The notes under the pieces were generated by a model. That model made no database searches. It saw only the letters and a program-made list of their open reading frames with translations, and was not told the DNA's origin. Positions 45,418 through 52,582 of a DNA stretch of 64,000 nucleotides are shown here, one piece after another. This DNA is from Lachnospiraceae bacterium (lineage in GTDB: Bacteria > Bacillota > Clostridia > Lachnospirales > Lachnospiraceae), in the NCBI GenBank assembly GCA_910575075.1, contig CAJTCY010000020.1, positions 35,577 to 99,576 of the forward strand, in the 5' to 3' direction. Each line of letters begins with the position of its first letter. Positions within the stretch are counted from its first letter, which is position 1. Both the position numbers and the translations under genes were made by a program.

Positions 45418-45960
45418 ATTGAGGATAGTGCAAATAGATATTTAGAGTTTTATATTTTGGAAAGAATAATATATCATGAAAAGGGAAAATACAAAGCGAC
45501 TAAAAAAGCAATGAAATTTGCAGAACGCATGAAAACTATTGCTTAATTGCGGTTATTATACATATCTTTGACGAAAAAGCAAATTTATAGAGAAAAAGAA
45601 GCGGTAAAAAGCATATCAGGAATTGCAGAAGGATAAGCTGGTATTTTATGAAGAGCAGGATGATACTTTCCATTACATTGAGGATTATACCTTTGGTGCT
45701 ACGATTTATGGAGTTACTTGGGAAGAAATAGGGTTAAAACTTGGTATGAAGCAATTTGGTGGTGAGTGATAAAGATATAGTTTCACGTTGCCAACAATGT
45801 AAGGTTATGGCAATTATAAAAGGAACTAATGTCTACCACAAGTTGGAAATTTTGCTGAAATGTATATCTATGTCGAAAAGATTGAAAATTTGCCCAATTG
45901 TAAAAATTAACATACAATTACTACCATTTGTTCTGAATTTGTGGTACAATAAAAAATAGA
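45418..45960 (+). pseudogene. Decayed coding remnants between abiH and the nucleotide-enzyme operon
   Basis: No intact gene covers 45409-46127. Three protein-like fragments survive. The first is 45418-45546, containing RYLEFYILERIIYHEKGKYK. The second is 45608-45769, containing KAYQELQKDKLVFYEEQDDT and DYTFGATIYGVTWEEIGL. The third is around 45840-45912, containing VGNFAEMYIYVEKIENLPNC. They lie in different frames with stops between them and have no good start sites. They look like remains of one or more genes broken by insertion of the flanking cargo. I do not recognise the parents. A possible extended -10 TGGTACAAT occurs at 45942-45950. Confidence 0.5.
45942..45950 (+). promoter_or_regulatory. 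Candidate promoter of the six-gene operon
   Basis: TGGTACAAT matches an extended -10 of the same form as the one before abiH (TGGTATAAT). It lies 178 nt before the first start codon of the operon. The leader between them is AT-rich without a clear hairpin. No better -10/-35 pair is evident closer to the gene. Confidence 0.4.
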
Positions 45961-46127
45961 GATTATTAATTATAGGATGTTATGAATTTCAATACAGAAT
46001 ATATTTCCTAAAGACATTATGGGATTGCATGAAAGGACATATTTTGTTTTTGGCTTAAAATTGAAATAGAGAAAATTTCTTGAGCTTTATTGAATTATTA
46101 ATTTTTATGTTGATAGGGGTGATTATC

Positions 46128-47693
46128 ATGAAAATATTATTTATATGGCCTAATTATGATTGTCCTATTGGTTTAAGCATTGGGGTTTCATATTTATCTG
46201 CCATACTGAAAGAACATGGATATCACACTAATATTTTACATATTTCTGAGAGTTTAGGGGTGCCATTTTTAATAGACGAGTTGTTAGTTAAGATTGAAAA
46301 AAATGCTCCAGATATTATTGCTATTTCTACAGGAGAGAATCATTATAATGATATGGAGGAATTATGTAAAAGAATAAGGAGTACTAATACCAATATTAAA
46401 ATTATTATTGGGGGAATTCATGTTACTTTGAATGCGGAAAGTGTGTTCACAAAAGAAAGTGTATTTGATTATGCAATACGAGGTGAAGGAGAAGAGGCAA
46501 TAGTTGAACTTGTAGACAGTATTGCAAAGGGAAATCTGATAACGGATATTAAAAATGTATGGTTTAAGGGCGATAATAAAATAATAAAAAATCCAATGCG
46601 TCCATTAAAGCAGAATTTTAAGTTACCTTTCATGGATTTAGAAAATTGGGACTTTCAAAAAATAACTAATTTAAGACGTGGCTGGGTAAATATTTCAATG
46701 AATAGAGGATGTCCGTACCGATGTACATTTTGTCATAACCTGTCAGAAGTACAAATTTTAAAACAGGACCTAGGGACAAAAGGAACGTCAAATGCTGAAC
46801 TACATTATTTGCGCTTGAGAGACATCAATAATATGATTGAAGAGTTATGCTGGATAAAAGATAATTATCCATTTGTTAAAGCATTTTCATTCGTTGATGA
46901 TACTTTTACCTTTGATAAAGAATATATGAGAAAATTTTTCATGAAATATAAAGAAGAAGTACATTTGCCATTTGTTTGTTTAACTACGATTAATGATGTT
47001 GACGATGATTTATTACAACTTATGAAAGAGGCAAAATGTGATTTAATTAGATTTGGTATAGAGTCTACTTCAGAAAGGATATGCAAGGATATCATTCGAA
47101 GAAAGTTTTCACAAAATAAAATGATTGCTGTATTTCAAAAATGTCATGATATTGGTTTAAGAACATTCTCATATAATATTGTTGCACATCCAAGTGAAAC
47201 TAGAGAAGAAATGAAAAGTACTATGGAGTGGAATGCAAAATTAAGACCATCAGGTATTCGTGTTTCTTTAGGTTATCCTTATAAAGGAACAGATTATTAT
47301 GAAGTAGCAAAACAAATGGATTTAATTGATGAAACTTTATCTTTTCATAACTATTCAACGTATTCGAAATTTAAATTTTCAGTAGAAGATAAATGTTGGA
47401 TTGATAAATTTAAAACTTTCTTTTGGTGGTGGCTAAATAGTTACTTAAATAATAGATGTTCTAAAGAATATAGTCAATTGATCAATGAGTTGGAAAGTAT
47501 TCCCATGAATCAATGGTATGATGAGAGAGAAAAAATTTGTAGAAATTTATTAGATGTAGATAAAATGGTTTCCAGGAAATATAAAGATAAAAAAATTTCG
47601 CATTATATTGTACCTTATGAAGATAGACCTGATATAGCCTTGCTTTATGATAATGGGGAAGTTATAAAAAAGGAGATGCTAGATGAGCATTAG
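46128..47693 (+). CDS. B12-binding-domain radical SAM enzyme
   Basis: A 521-residue protein from ATG 46128 behind AGGGGTGATT. Residues about 1-140 form a cobalamin-binding-like Rossmann domain (ILFIWPNYDCPIGLSIGVSY; APDIIAISTGENHYND; IIIGGIHVTLNA; AIRGEGEEAIVEL). It lacks the DxHxxG motif, as many class B relatives do. The radical SAM iron-sulfur motif is C195-x3-C199-x2-C202 (NRGCPYRCTFCHN). A TIM-barrel region follows with VDDTFTFDKEYMRKFF and LIRFGIESTSERI. Such enzymes methylate or rearrange unactivated carbons. Its gene overlaps the oxidoreductase gene by 11 nt, so the products probably act in one pathway. Substrate is unknown. Confidence 0.9.
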   Translation: MKILFIWPNYDCPIGLSIGVSYLSAILKEHGYHTNILHISESLGVPFLIDELLVKIEKNAPDIIAISTGENHYNDMEELCKRIRSTNTNIKIIIGGIHVTLNAESVFTKESVFDYAIRGEGEEAIVELVDSIAKGNLITDIKNVWFKGDNKIIKNPMRPLKQNFKLPFMDLENWDFQKITNLRRGWVNISMNRGCPYRCTFCHNLSEVQILKQDLGTKGTSNAELHYLRLRDINNMIEELCWIKDNYPFVKAFSFVDDTFTFDKEYMRKFFMKYKEEVHLPFVCLTTINDVDDDLLQLMKEAKCDLIRFGIESTSERICKDIIRRKFSQNKMIAVFQKCHDIGLRTFSYNIVAHPSETREEMKSTMEWNAKLRPSGIRVSLGYPYKGTDYYEVAKQMDLIDETLSFHNYSTYSKFKFSVEDKCWIDKFKTFFWWWLNSYLNNRCSKEYSQLINELESIPMNQWYDEREKICRNLLDVDKMVSRKYKDKKISHYIVPYEDRPDIALLYDNGEVIKKEMLDEH

Positions 47694-48657
47694 AATAGTT
47701 ATTATAGGAAACGGTATTAGTGCTCAATTATTTATGAGTTATTTGAAATATCATTTTAATGTTGATTATTCCTGTCTGGTGTTAGAAAAAAATGAAAAAG
47801 TAAATATGGATAATATGGATGATGTTCCCTTTTACTTTAATAGAGTAATTGATGATTTTGCCAATTACTTTATTCCCATCACAGTTGAAATGGGGATATA
47901 TGACAAAGGAGATATTATATATCAAGGTAATGATAAGTTGGCTGAAAAATATGCTATGAAAGTGTTAGGAGTATATAGTAATAATACAATTAGATTTATT
48001 GAGAAAGAGAAACGAGCTTATGTCATAAAAAATAGTGATGGAAATATCGGGAGAAAAATGTTTTTTTATTCTGAATTACAGAAATTGAATTCAGACAATA
48101 ATTATCTTTTTGGCACAGAAGTTGTTGGAGTTAATGTATCTAGTCAAATGCTATATTTATCAAATGGAGATAAAATAGAATATGATTTTTTAATATCCAC
48201 GATACCATTAAGAAATTTGAATAATATTGCAAAACAATGGCATCGTGTAGACTCTGCATTAAATTTGTATCCCTTTTTCATTAATAGATTTCAAGTTGAT
48301 TCAGATAATAAATATCGAGTATTGTATTGTACAGATGATAAAATTCGTTTTTCAAGAATGGCTAAATTAAATGATTCGATTTTTCTTGAAACTCGAGATA
48401 AATTTGATCTTGAATATATGACATTGGAAGAACAAAAATTCTTGAATCTTTTTTTTGATCCTGCGTGTGTACCAAAAAAATCTTATTTTAGCTATCCGGG
48501 AAGATTCAAACAAATTGATGATGATGTTTTTATGCAGATAAAAGAGAAATATAGAAAAGTTAATATTTTTTTATTAGGAAGAATGGCAACATGGAGATTT
48601 AAGTTAGTTGAAGATATATATGAGGATTGCAAGGAGATATGTGAATGGATATTTTAG
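47683..48657 (+). CDS. FAD/NAD(P)-binding oxidoreductase-like protein
   Basis: A 324-residue protein whose ATG lies inside the radical SAM gene end, behind AAGGAGATGC. The dinucleotide-binding loop IVIIGNGISAQLFMSYL (GxGxxA) starts at residue 5. A later block YDFLISTIPLRNLNNIA is the second FAD-contact strand seen in amine-oxidase and UDP-galactopyranose-mutase-like flavoproteins. The C-terminal block VNIFLLGRMATWRFKLVEDI resembles the closing FAD loop (GR-A-W). The substrate is unknown. It overlaps the next gene by 13 nt. Confidence 0.75.
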   Translation: MSIRIVIIGNGISAQLFMSYLKYHFNVDYSCLVLEKNEKVNMDNMDDVPFYFNRVIDDFANYFIPITVEMGIYDKGDIIYQGNDKLAEKYAMKVLGVYSNNTIRFIEKEKRAYVIKNSDGNIGRKMFFYSELQKLNSDNNYLFGTEVVGVNVSSQMLYLSNGDKIEYDFLISTIPLRNLNNIAKQWHRVDSALNLYPFFINRFQVDSDNKYRVLYCTDDKIRFSRMAKLNDSIFLETRDKFDLEYMTLEEQKFLNLFFDPACVPKKSYFSYPGRFKQIDDDVFMQIKEKYRKVNIFLLGRMATWRFKLVEDIYEDCKEICEWIF

Positions 48658-49373
48658 ACAACATGCCTATCATTGTTGGAGCTGAAACTATAAATAATGC
48701 GTATTTGAAATTGTTATCGGAATTTACATCGGAAGATAGTATATACGAGTCAAGAAGTGCTATTATAAGTATCAAAGATATATATAATTCACAATTGCCT
48801 AATCAAGTTATAGAACCTTTCAATAGATATTATAGAATATTTATCCAAAATTCTCTTTTGGAACAAAAATGGAATTTACAAGATAATGAGTGGTGCTTGT
48901 CATATGCACGTCGCATAATGTCTGAAAGAAATGGTATTAATCTTTGGACTAAAGCAAAACAGGAACTTCTGAAAAATACTAATTCTAGGAGATGTGTTAT
49001 ACTTACTTATAGGGAGGATGATGACTACTTAAATTATTTGCCTTCATTACTCTCTATTCAATTTACGGTCGAAAATGATAGAATGAATATGTTGACAATT
49101 TGGAGAAGTAAAGAATTATATACAGCACTTCCTATTAATATATTATGCATGCATTCACTAATGAGGATAATGTTTAATGAAATGAGAACTCAATACGATA
49201 CATTAAAAATGGGGGTATATACAGAAATAATTGGATCTCTGCATAAATTACCTGATAGTAAAAAGCCATTACAATTTGGAGATAGTTTGAATAGTATAGA
49301 TTTAGAAAAAGCTAAATTTTATTGGTCTGTGTTGGAGAGGGGAAAGGAGAATGAATATGACAGAAACTATTAA
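48645..49373 (+). CDS. Thymidylate-synthase-fold protein lacking the catalytic cysteine
   Basis: A 242-residue protein overlapping the previous gene by 13 nt. Residues about 115-205 align with ThyA. RRCVILTYR is the phosphate-arm Arg strand, YLPSLLSIQFTV sits where ThyA has PPCH-FYQF, WRSKELYTALPINILCMHSL matches QRS-D-LGLPFNI, and YTEIIGSLHKL matches IGD-HIY. The nucleophilic Cys of ThyA is replaced (Ser/Leu at about 134-137), and the QRSxD Asp is Glu157. Asn165, which would contact the uracil ring, is kept. So it may bind a pyrimidine nucleotide without making dTMP in the normal way. It ends overlapping the ThyX-like gene. Confidence 0.75.
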   Translation: MDILDNMPIIVGAETINNAYLKLLSEFTSEDSIYESRSAIISIKDIYNSQLPNQVIEPFNRYYRIFIQNSLLEQKWNLQDNEWCLSYARRIMSERNGINLWTKAKQELLKNTNSRRCVILTYREDDDYLNYLPSLLSIQFTVENDRMNMLTIWRSKELYTALPINILCMHSLMRIMFNEMRTQYDTLKMGVYTEIIGSLHKLPDSKKPLQFGDSLNSIDLEKAKFYWSVLERGKENEYDRNY

Positions 49374-50853
49374 TTCAATTAGGTGGGAATGTAATATCTG
49401 TGGATCATCATCTATGGATAGTGATGAAAGCCAAAGATCATTAGAGCAACATTTGCAAGTTCAACATAATTTGACCTTAAAGGAATATAATAGGTTGGTT
49501 GATGAAATGAAAATAGGGAGTAGTCATTTAAAAGTGAAAATTTTAAACTATTCTAATGATATTACATTACCTATTGTTTCTTTTTTAAGCCAAACATGGG
49601 GACCAACTTTTTCTTTGAATGATTATTCAGAAGACGAAATTCAAGGAATGGTTAATGTTGCTTTGGAAGGTAAGTCTTTATCAACAGTTCTGGAATGTAT
49701 TCAATTTACTTTTCAAATAGACGGTTTGTCAAGAGCTTCATCGCATCAATTGGTTCGGGTTAGGATAGGAAGTGGTTTTTCACAAAAGGGAATGAGTGAT
49801 GCATTTTATGGTGATGCAGATTATGTTATACCAGCATCAGTTGTAGTAGCAGGTAAAGTAAAAGAATATAGAGAGGTTGTAGAGAAGTCAATAGAATTAT
49901 ATAATGACTTATTTAAACTGGGTGTTACATATCAAGATGCGAGATTTATTTTACCTCATGCAATGACGACTTCTTTGGTATGGACGGTTAATTTTTTAGC
50001 ACTTCGTAATTTCTGTGGAAAACGTATGCAAAGAAGTCAGTCTTGGGAAATGAATATGTTATGTCAATTAATCAAAAAGGAAGTTGAAAATATATATCCA
50101 GAGTTAGCTGCTGTATTAGTTCCATTTTGTGAACACTCTAAAAAGTGTCAATCTTTTGGAAATTTGTTTGAGGGATGTGGAAAGTATCCATTAGATAAAA
50201 AGCACGATAGATATGTTTTTTCCATGAATCAAATTGCACATAATATAAAATTTACGAGGGACTATGTTGTTTGTAGTAGTAAACATAATGAGACAGTAAA
50301 ACCAGTTAATAATCATTTCCTTTTCTTGGCTAGGGAAAGACAAGCATTTGAGCATGAACCTGATTATGGCAAATATGCGTCTGAGATAAAAATAGTACTT
50401 TATAATTGCAAACATGATCAAGAGATGTGTTCAAAAGAAAAATTATTTTTTGATATTTTTAATTGGTTTGATGCTACATATTCTGAATTTCAAAGATACG
50501 AAAATGGAACTAAGCAATTCGAAAAAAATGTTGAAACATTGAAGAGATTTAATAATAATGTTCTAACACTTTCTGTTCTAATATTATATAAAAATGAAGA
50601 GAATATAAAAGACGAAATTTGGAAAATACATCAGAAAAAGAATAGAGAATATAAGGATGGATGGTATTTCGATGGCGTTCGAGGTGTATTAAAAGATTTG
50701 CATCGTAAAGTTGCAAGATTGAAAACTATAAATGAAGTTATGTCAAATGATTATTGCAACATTGAAAATACGCTATATGATACATTGTTATATGGAGTTT
50801 TTTTGGAGGTTGCATATGAAAAAGAGTTACCATTAAAAGTAGAATTGATCTAG
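49351..50853 (+). CDS. ThyX-like flavin-dependent thymidylate-synthase homologue with N-terminal zinc finger
   Basis: A 500-residue protein, about twice the ThyX length, behind GGGGAAAGGAGA. Residues 14-39 are a C2H2-like finger (C14, C17, H34, H39). Residues about 115-260 match ThyX: FTFQIDGLSRASSHQLVRVR, YVIPASV, YNDLFKLGV, DARFILPHAMTTSLVWTVN, then LRNFCGKRMQRSQSWEMNML. The signature RHRx7S reads R136-V-R138 with the central His lost and the following Ser/Gln pattern shifted. The Cys-rich block FCEHSKKCQSFGNLFEGCGK and the C-terminal 220 residues are not part of ThyX. Normal dTMP synthesis is doubtful. It may modify another nucleotide or bind nucleic acid. Confidence 0.82.
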   Translation: MNMTETINSIRWECNICGSSSMDSDESQRSLEQHLQVQHNLTLKEYNRLVDEMKIGSSHLKVKILNYSNDITLPIVSFLSQTWGPTFSLNDYSEDEIQGMVNVALEGKSLSTVLECIQFTFQIDGLSRASSHQLVRVRIGSGFSQKGMSDAFYGDADYVIPASVVVAGKVKEYREVVEKSIELYNDLFKLGVTYQDARFILPHAMTTSLVWTVNFLALRNFCGKRMQRSQSWEMNMLCQLIKKEVENIYPELAAVLVPFCEHSKKCQSFGNLFEGCGKYPLDKKHDRYVFSMNQIAHNIKFTRDYVVCSSKHNETVKPVNNHFLFLARERQAFEHEPDYGKYASEIKIVLYNCKHDQEMCSKEKLFFDIFNWFDATYSEFQRYENGTKQFEKNVETLKRFNNNVLTLSVLILYKNEENIKDEIWKIHQKKNREYKDGWYFDGVRGVLKDLHRKVARLKTINEVMSNDYCNIENTLYDTLLYGVFLEVAYEKELPLKVELI

Positions 50854-50870
50854 AAGAGGGAGGTACATTT

Positions 50871-51773
50871 ATGTGGGAAATAGACATAGCGGCGACGCAG
50901 GATAGAAAAGTAAAATTAACGGAATTATATAACAAAGAGGGCTTGAATGCAGAAAAGTTCAATTGTAAATTTTATTCAGAATGTGAGTCTTCTCAGAAAG
51001 GGAAATGTGTGGGAAAACAATATGCGGGAGGGACAGCAGCAGTATCACCTTTTTACGATGTTTCATATAATGGTATACCTATGAGGACCTTAATTGTGGG
51101 AAAAGAAACAGGGTATATGAAAAATGAAAAGTATGGAACATCACCAAATTTTTATGAGAATTGTAATAATGTATTAAATTGTATCAATTGGAAACATAAA
51201 AATAACCATATTAAAGGCACATTGATGATTTTACAGTACCTTTTCCAAGTGGATACAGAATACATATATTCAAGCTATGCGTTAAGTAATTCACTAAGAT
51301 GTGCATTTCAAGATTTAGCAAAAATAGAGAATTTATCATCCGTAAGTGACACAAAAATAATGCGAGATAACTGTATTAAATATTTGTTTGAAGAAATTGA
51401 TATTTTAGAGCCTAATTTAATTATATGTCAAGGAGAATGGTCAATAAGAGGAAAGGATAATTTTATTGAAAAAATGTCAAAAAGGTATGAAGAAAAACCA
51501 GTTTGCCTAAGAAAAAATACTAATGGAAAATATGGATTGTTTAAGTTTAATAAATGTTATGTTTTGACATGTCACCATCCGGCAATTTTAGGAAATTGGA
51601 TAAAGAACTTAGCTCCTGACTCTGTATGGCCGGCAATTGACTATTTAAGAGAAGAAGGTGTATTGCCACAAATTGATAGAGCAACGTCAACGAAAGAATA
51701 TGAGATATTGGTTAGGGATAAAGTAAATGAAATGTTGAGTTCAATGCAGTCAAATGATAGACTGCGAGGATAG
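50871..51773 (+). CDS. Uracil-DNA-glycosylase-superfamily-like protein
   Basis: A 300-residue protein behind GAGGGAGGTAC, 17 nt after the ThyX-like gene. N-terminal cysteines C32, C38 and C46 may bind a metal or an iron-sulfur cluster. The glycosylase-like core shows TLIVGKETGYM where UDG families have G-x-x-PG, LEPNLIICQGEWSIRG as the central strand, and CYVLTCHHPAILGNW, an H-P motif like the UDG HPS loop. Key Asp/Asn of motif 1 is not obvious, so activity is uncertain. In this operon it could recognise or remove an unusual uracil derivative. Alternative: another Rossmann-like family with an HP loop. Confidence 0.6.
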   Translation: MWEIDIAATQDRKVKLTELYNKEGLNAEKFNCKFYSECESSQKGKCVGKQYAGGTAAVSPFYDVSYNGIPMRTLIVGKETGYMKNEKYGTSPNFYENCNNVLNCINWKHKNNHIKGTLMILQYLFQVDTEYIYSSYALSNSLRCAFQDLAKIENLSSVSDTKIMRDNCIKYLFEEIDILEPNLIICQGEWSIRGKDNFIEKMSKRYEEKPVCLRKNTNGKYGLFKFNKCYVLTCHHPAILGNWIKNLAPDSVWPAIDYLREEGVLPQIDRATSTKEYEILVRDKVNEMLSSMQSNDRLRG

Positions 51774-51776
51774 CTA

Positions 51777-52226
51777 ATGAGTATTAAAAGATATTTTAAA
51801 ATTGCTAAAAATGAAGCTGAGCATAGTGACTGTTTGAGACGCCATATAGGAGCGATTATTGTAAAAGATGGAATTGTAGTTGGAAGAGGAGCAAATAGAG
51901 TTTCAGAAAAAGTAATATCATGTAGTAAAAAGGGATGGTGTATCCGAAATGTGATGAATATTCCAAGAGGAAAGGGATATGATATCTGCAACAGTGTACA
52001 TGCTGAAATAAATGCAATCATATCAGTATCTAATAGTTTGCTGAAAGATAGTACTATGTATTTAGTTGGATATGATGCAGTGACTGGAAAATCAGTTGAA
52101 AATCTTGATTGTTGCGAAAACTGTAAAGCTAGTATTGTAAAGGCTGGAATAAAAATTGTTTACATAAGGCAAAGTGATGATCAGTACTTAAAAGTATTTG
52201 TAAAAGATTGGAATTGTACAAATTAA
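51777..52226 (+). CDS. dCMP/cytidine-deaminase-family zinc enzyme
   Basis: A 149-residue protein, last gene of the operon, starting 3 nt after the previous stop. The zinc deaminase signature is complete: H75-A-E77 (SVHAEINAI) and C113-x2-C116 (DCCENCKASIVKAGI). The N-terminal blocks SDCLRRHIGAIIVKDGIVVG and GRGANR are as in dCMP deaminases, and extra cysteines around residues 50-71 could hold a second zinc. The likely reaction is deamination of a deoxycytidine nucleotide to the deoxyuridine form, the substrate class of ThyA and ThyX. Confidence 0.88.
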   Translation: MSIKRYFKIAKNEAEHSDCLRRHIGAIIVKDGIVVGRGANRVSEKVISCSKKGWCIRNVMNIPRGKGYDICNSVHAEINAIISVSNSLLKDSTMYLVGYDAVTGKSVENLDCCENCKASIVKAGIKIVYIRQSDDQYLKVFVKDWNCTN

Positions 52227-52392
52227 TTATTTGTATTGAAAATTATTTGGCTATATCTTGTATAATTTTGGAAAAATATATTTAGTTAAATATTTGGCTT
52301 TGGTTGATAGATATATAGAAAATGGATAAAAGAAAAGAGCTGAATGGTAAGATGAGTGCTGGAGATTGAAGGAAAAAGGTGAATATACTTAG

Positions 52393-52430
52393 ACAGAAAA
52401 GATGGTGGGAACATATCCCACCGTTTCTGT
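52393..52430 (+). terminator. Inverted repeat after the deaminase operon
   Basis: ACAGAAA (52393-52399) and GGTGGGA (52404-52410) pair with TCCCACC and TTTCTGT around ACATA, with a small internal bulge. It lies 167 nt after the last stop, and only a weak T-rich tail follows. It could act as a terminator for the operon or as a boundary hairpin. Confidence 0.5.
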
Positions 52431-52454
52431 ATTTAAAGAACTTGTATAATTTAC

Positions 52455-52483
52455 TTGACTTACAAATCTTACGGGTGTAATAT
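52455..52483 (+). promoter_or_regulatory. Promoter of the PBP operon
   Basis: TTGACT, 17 nt, TAATAT form a near-consensus sigma-A promoter 100 nt before the PBP start codon. A TTAC-N4-GTAA operator (52469-52480) overlaps the -10, so a bound repressor would block RNA polymerase. Confidence 0.8.
52469..52480 (+). promoter_or_regulatory. BlaI-type operator 1 of the PBP operon
   Basis: TTACGGGTGTAA has the palindrome TTAC-N4-GTAA, also found at the blaI and regulator promoters. It covers the spacer and -10 of the PBP promoter. Confidence 0.75.
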
Positions 52484-52521
52484 TTATACAGGTAAAAAAT
52501 AAATTTTTTTATATAAAAATC

Positions 52522-52533
52522 TTACAATAGTAA
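52522..52533 (+). promoter_or_regulatory. BlaI-type operator 2 of the PBP operon
   Basis: TTACAATAGTAA repeats the TTAC-N4-GTAA pattern 53 bp downstream of operator 1, in the leader of the PBP gene, as a possible second repressor site or roadblock. Confidence 0.6.
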
Positions 52534-52582
52534 TATTTTAAAATTGAATATATATATTATTAGCTTAGTTGGAGGACAGGTC

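Larger units (their letters stand above)
52227..52582 (+). other. Intergenic segment: terminator, promoter and BlaI-type operators
   Basis: No intact gene is seen in these 356 nt. A possible decayed coding scrap (EKMVGTYPTVSVFKELV, ending near 52449) overlaps the terminator hairpin. The second half holds the promoter and two operator sites of the PBP gene, listed separately. Confidence 0.6.

Noticed and set aside
45756..45959. 67-codon frame after the decayed region
   Set aside because: No ribosome site and odd composition. Another frame of the same DNA carries a more protein-like fragment, so it is probably not coding.
52321..52449. Short coding-like scraps before the PBP promoter
   Set aside because: Stops interrupt the frame and a hairpin overlaps it. 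At most it is a relic, not a gene.
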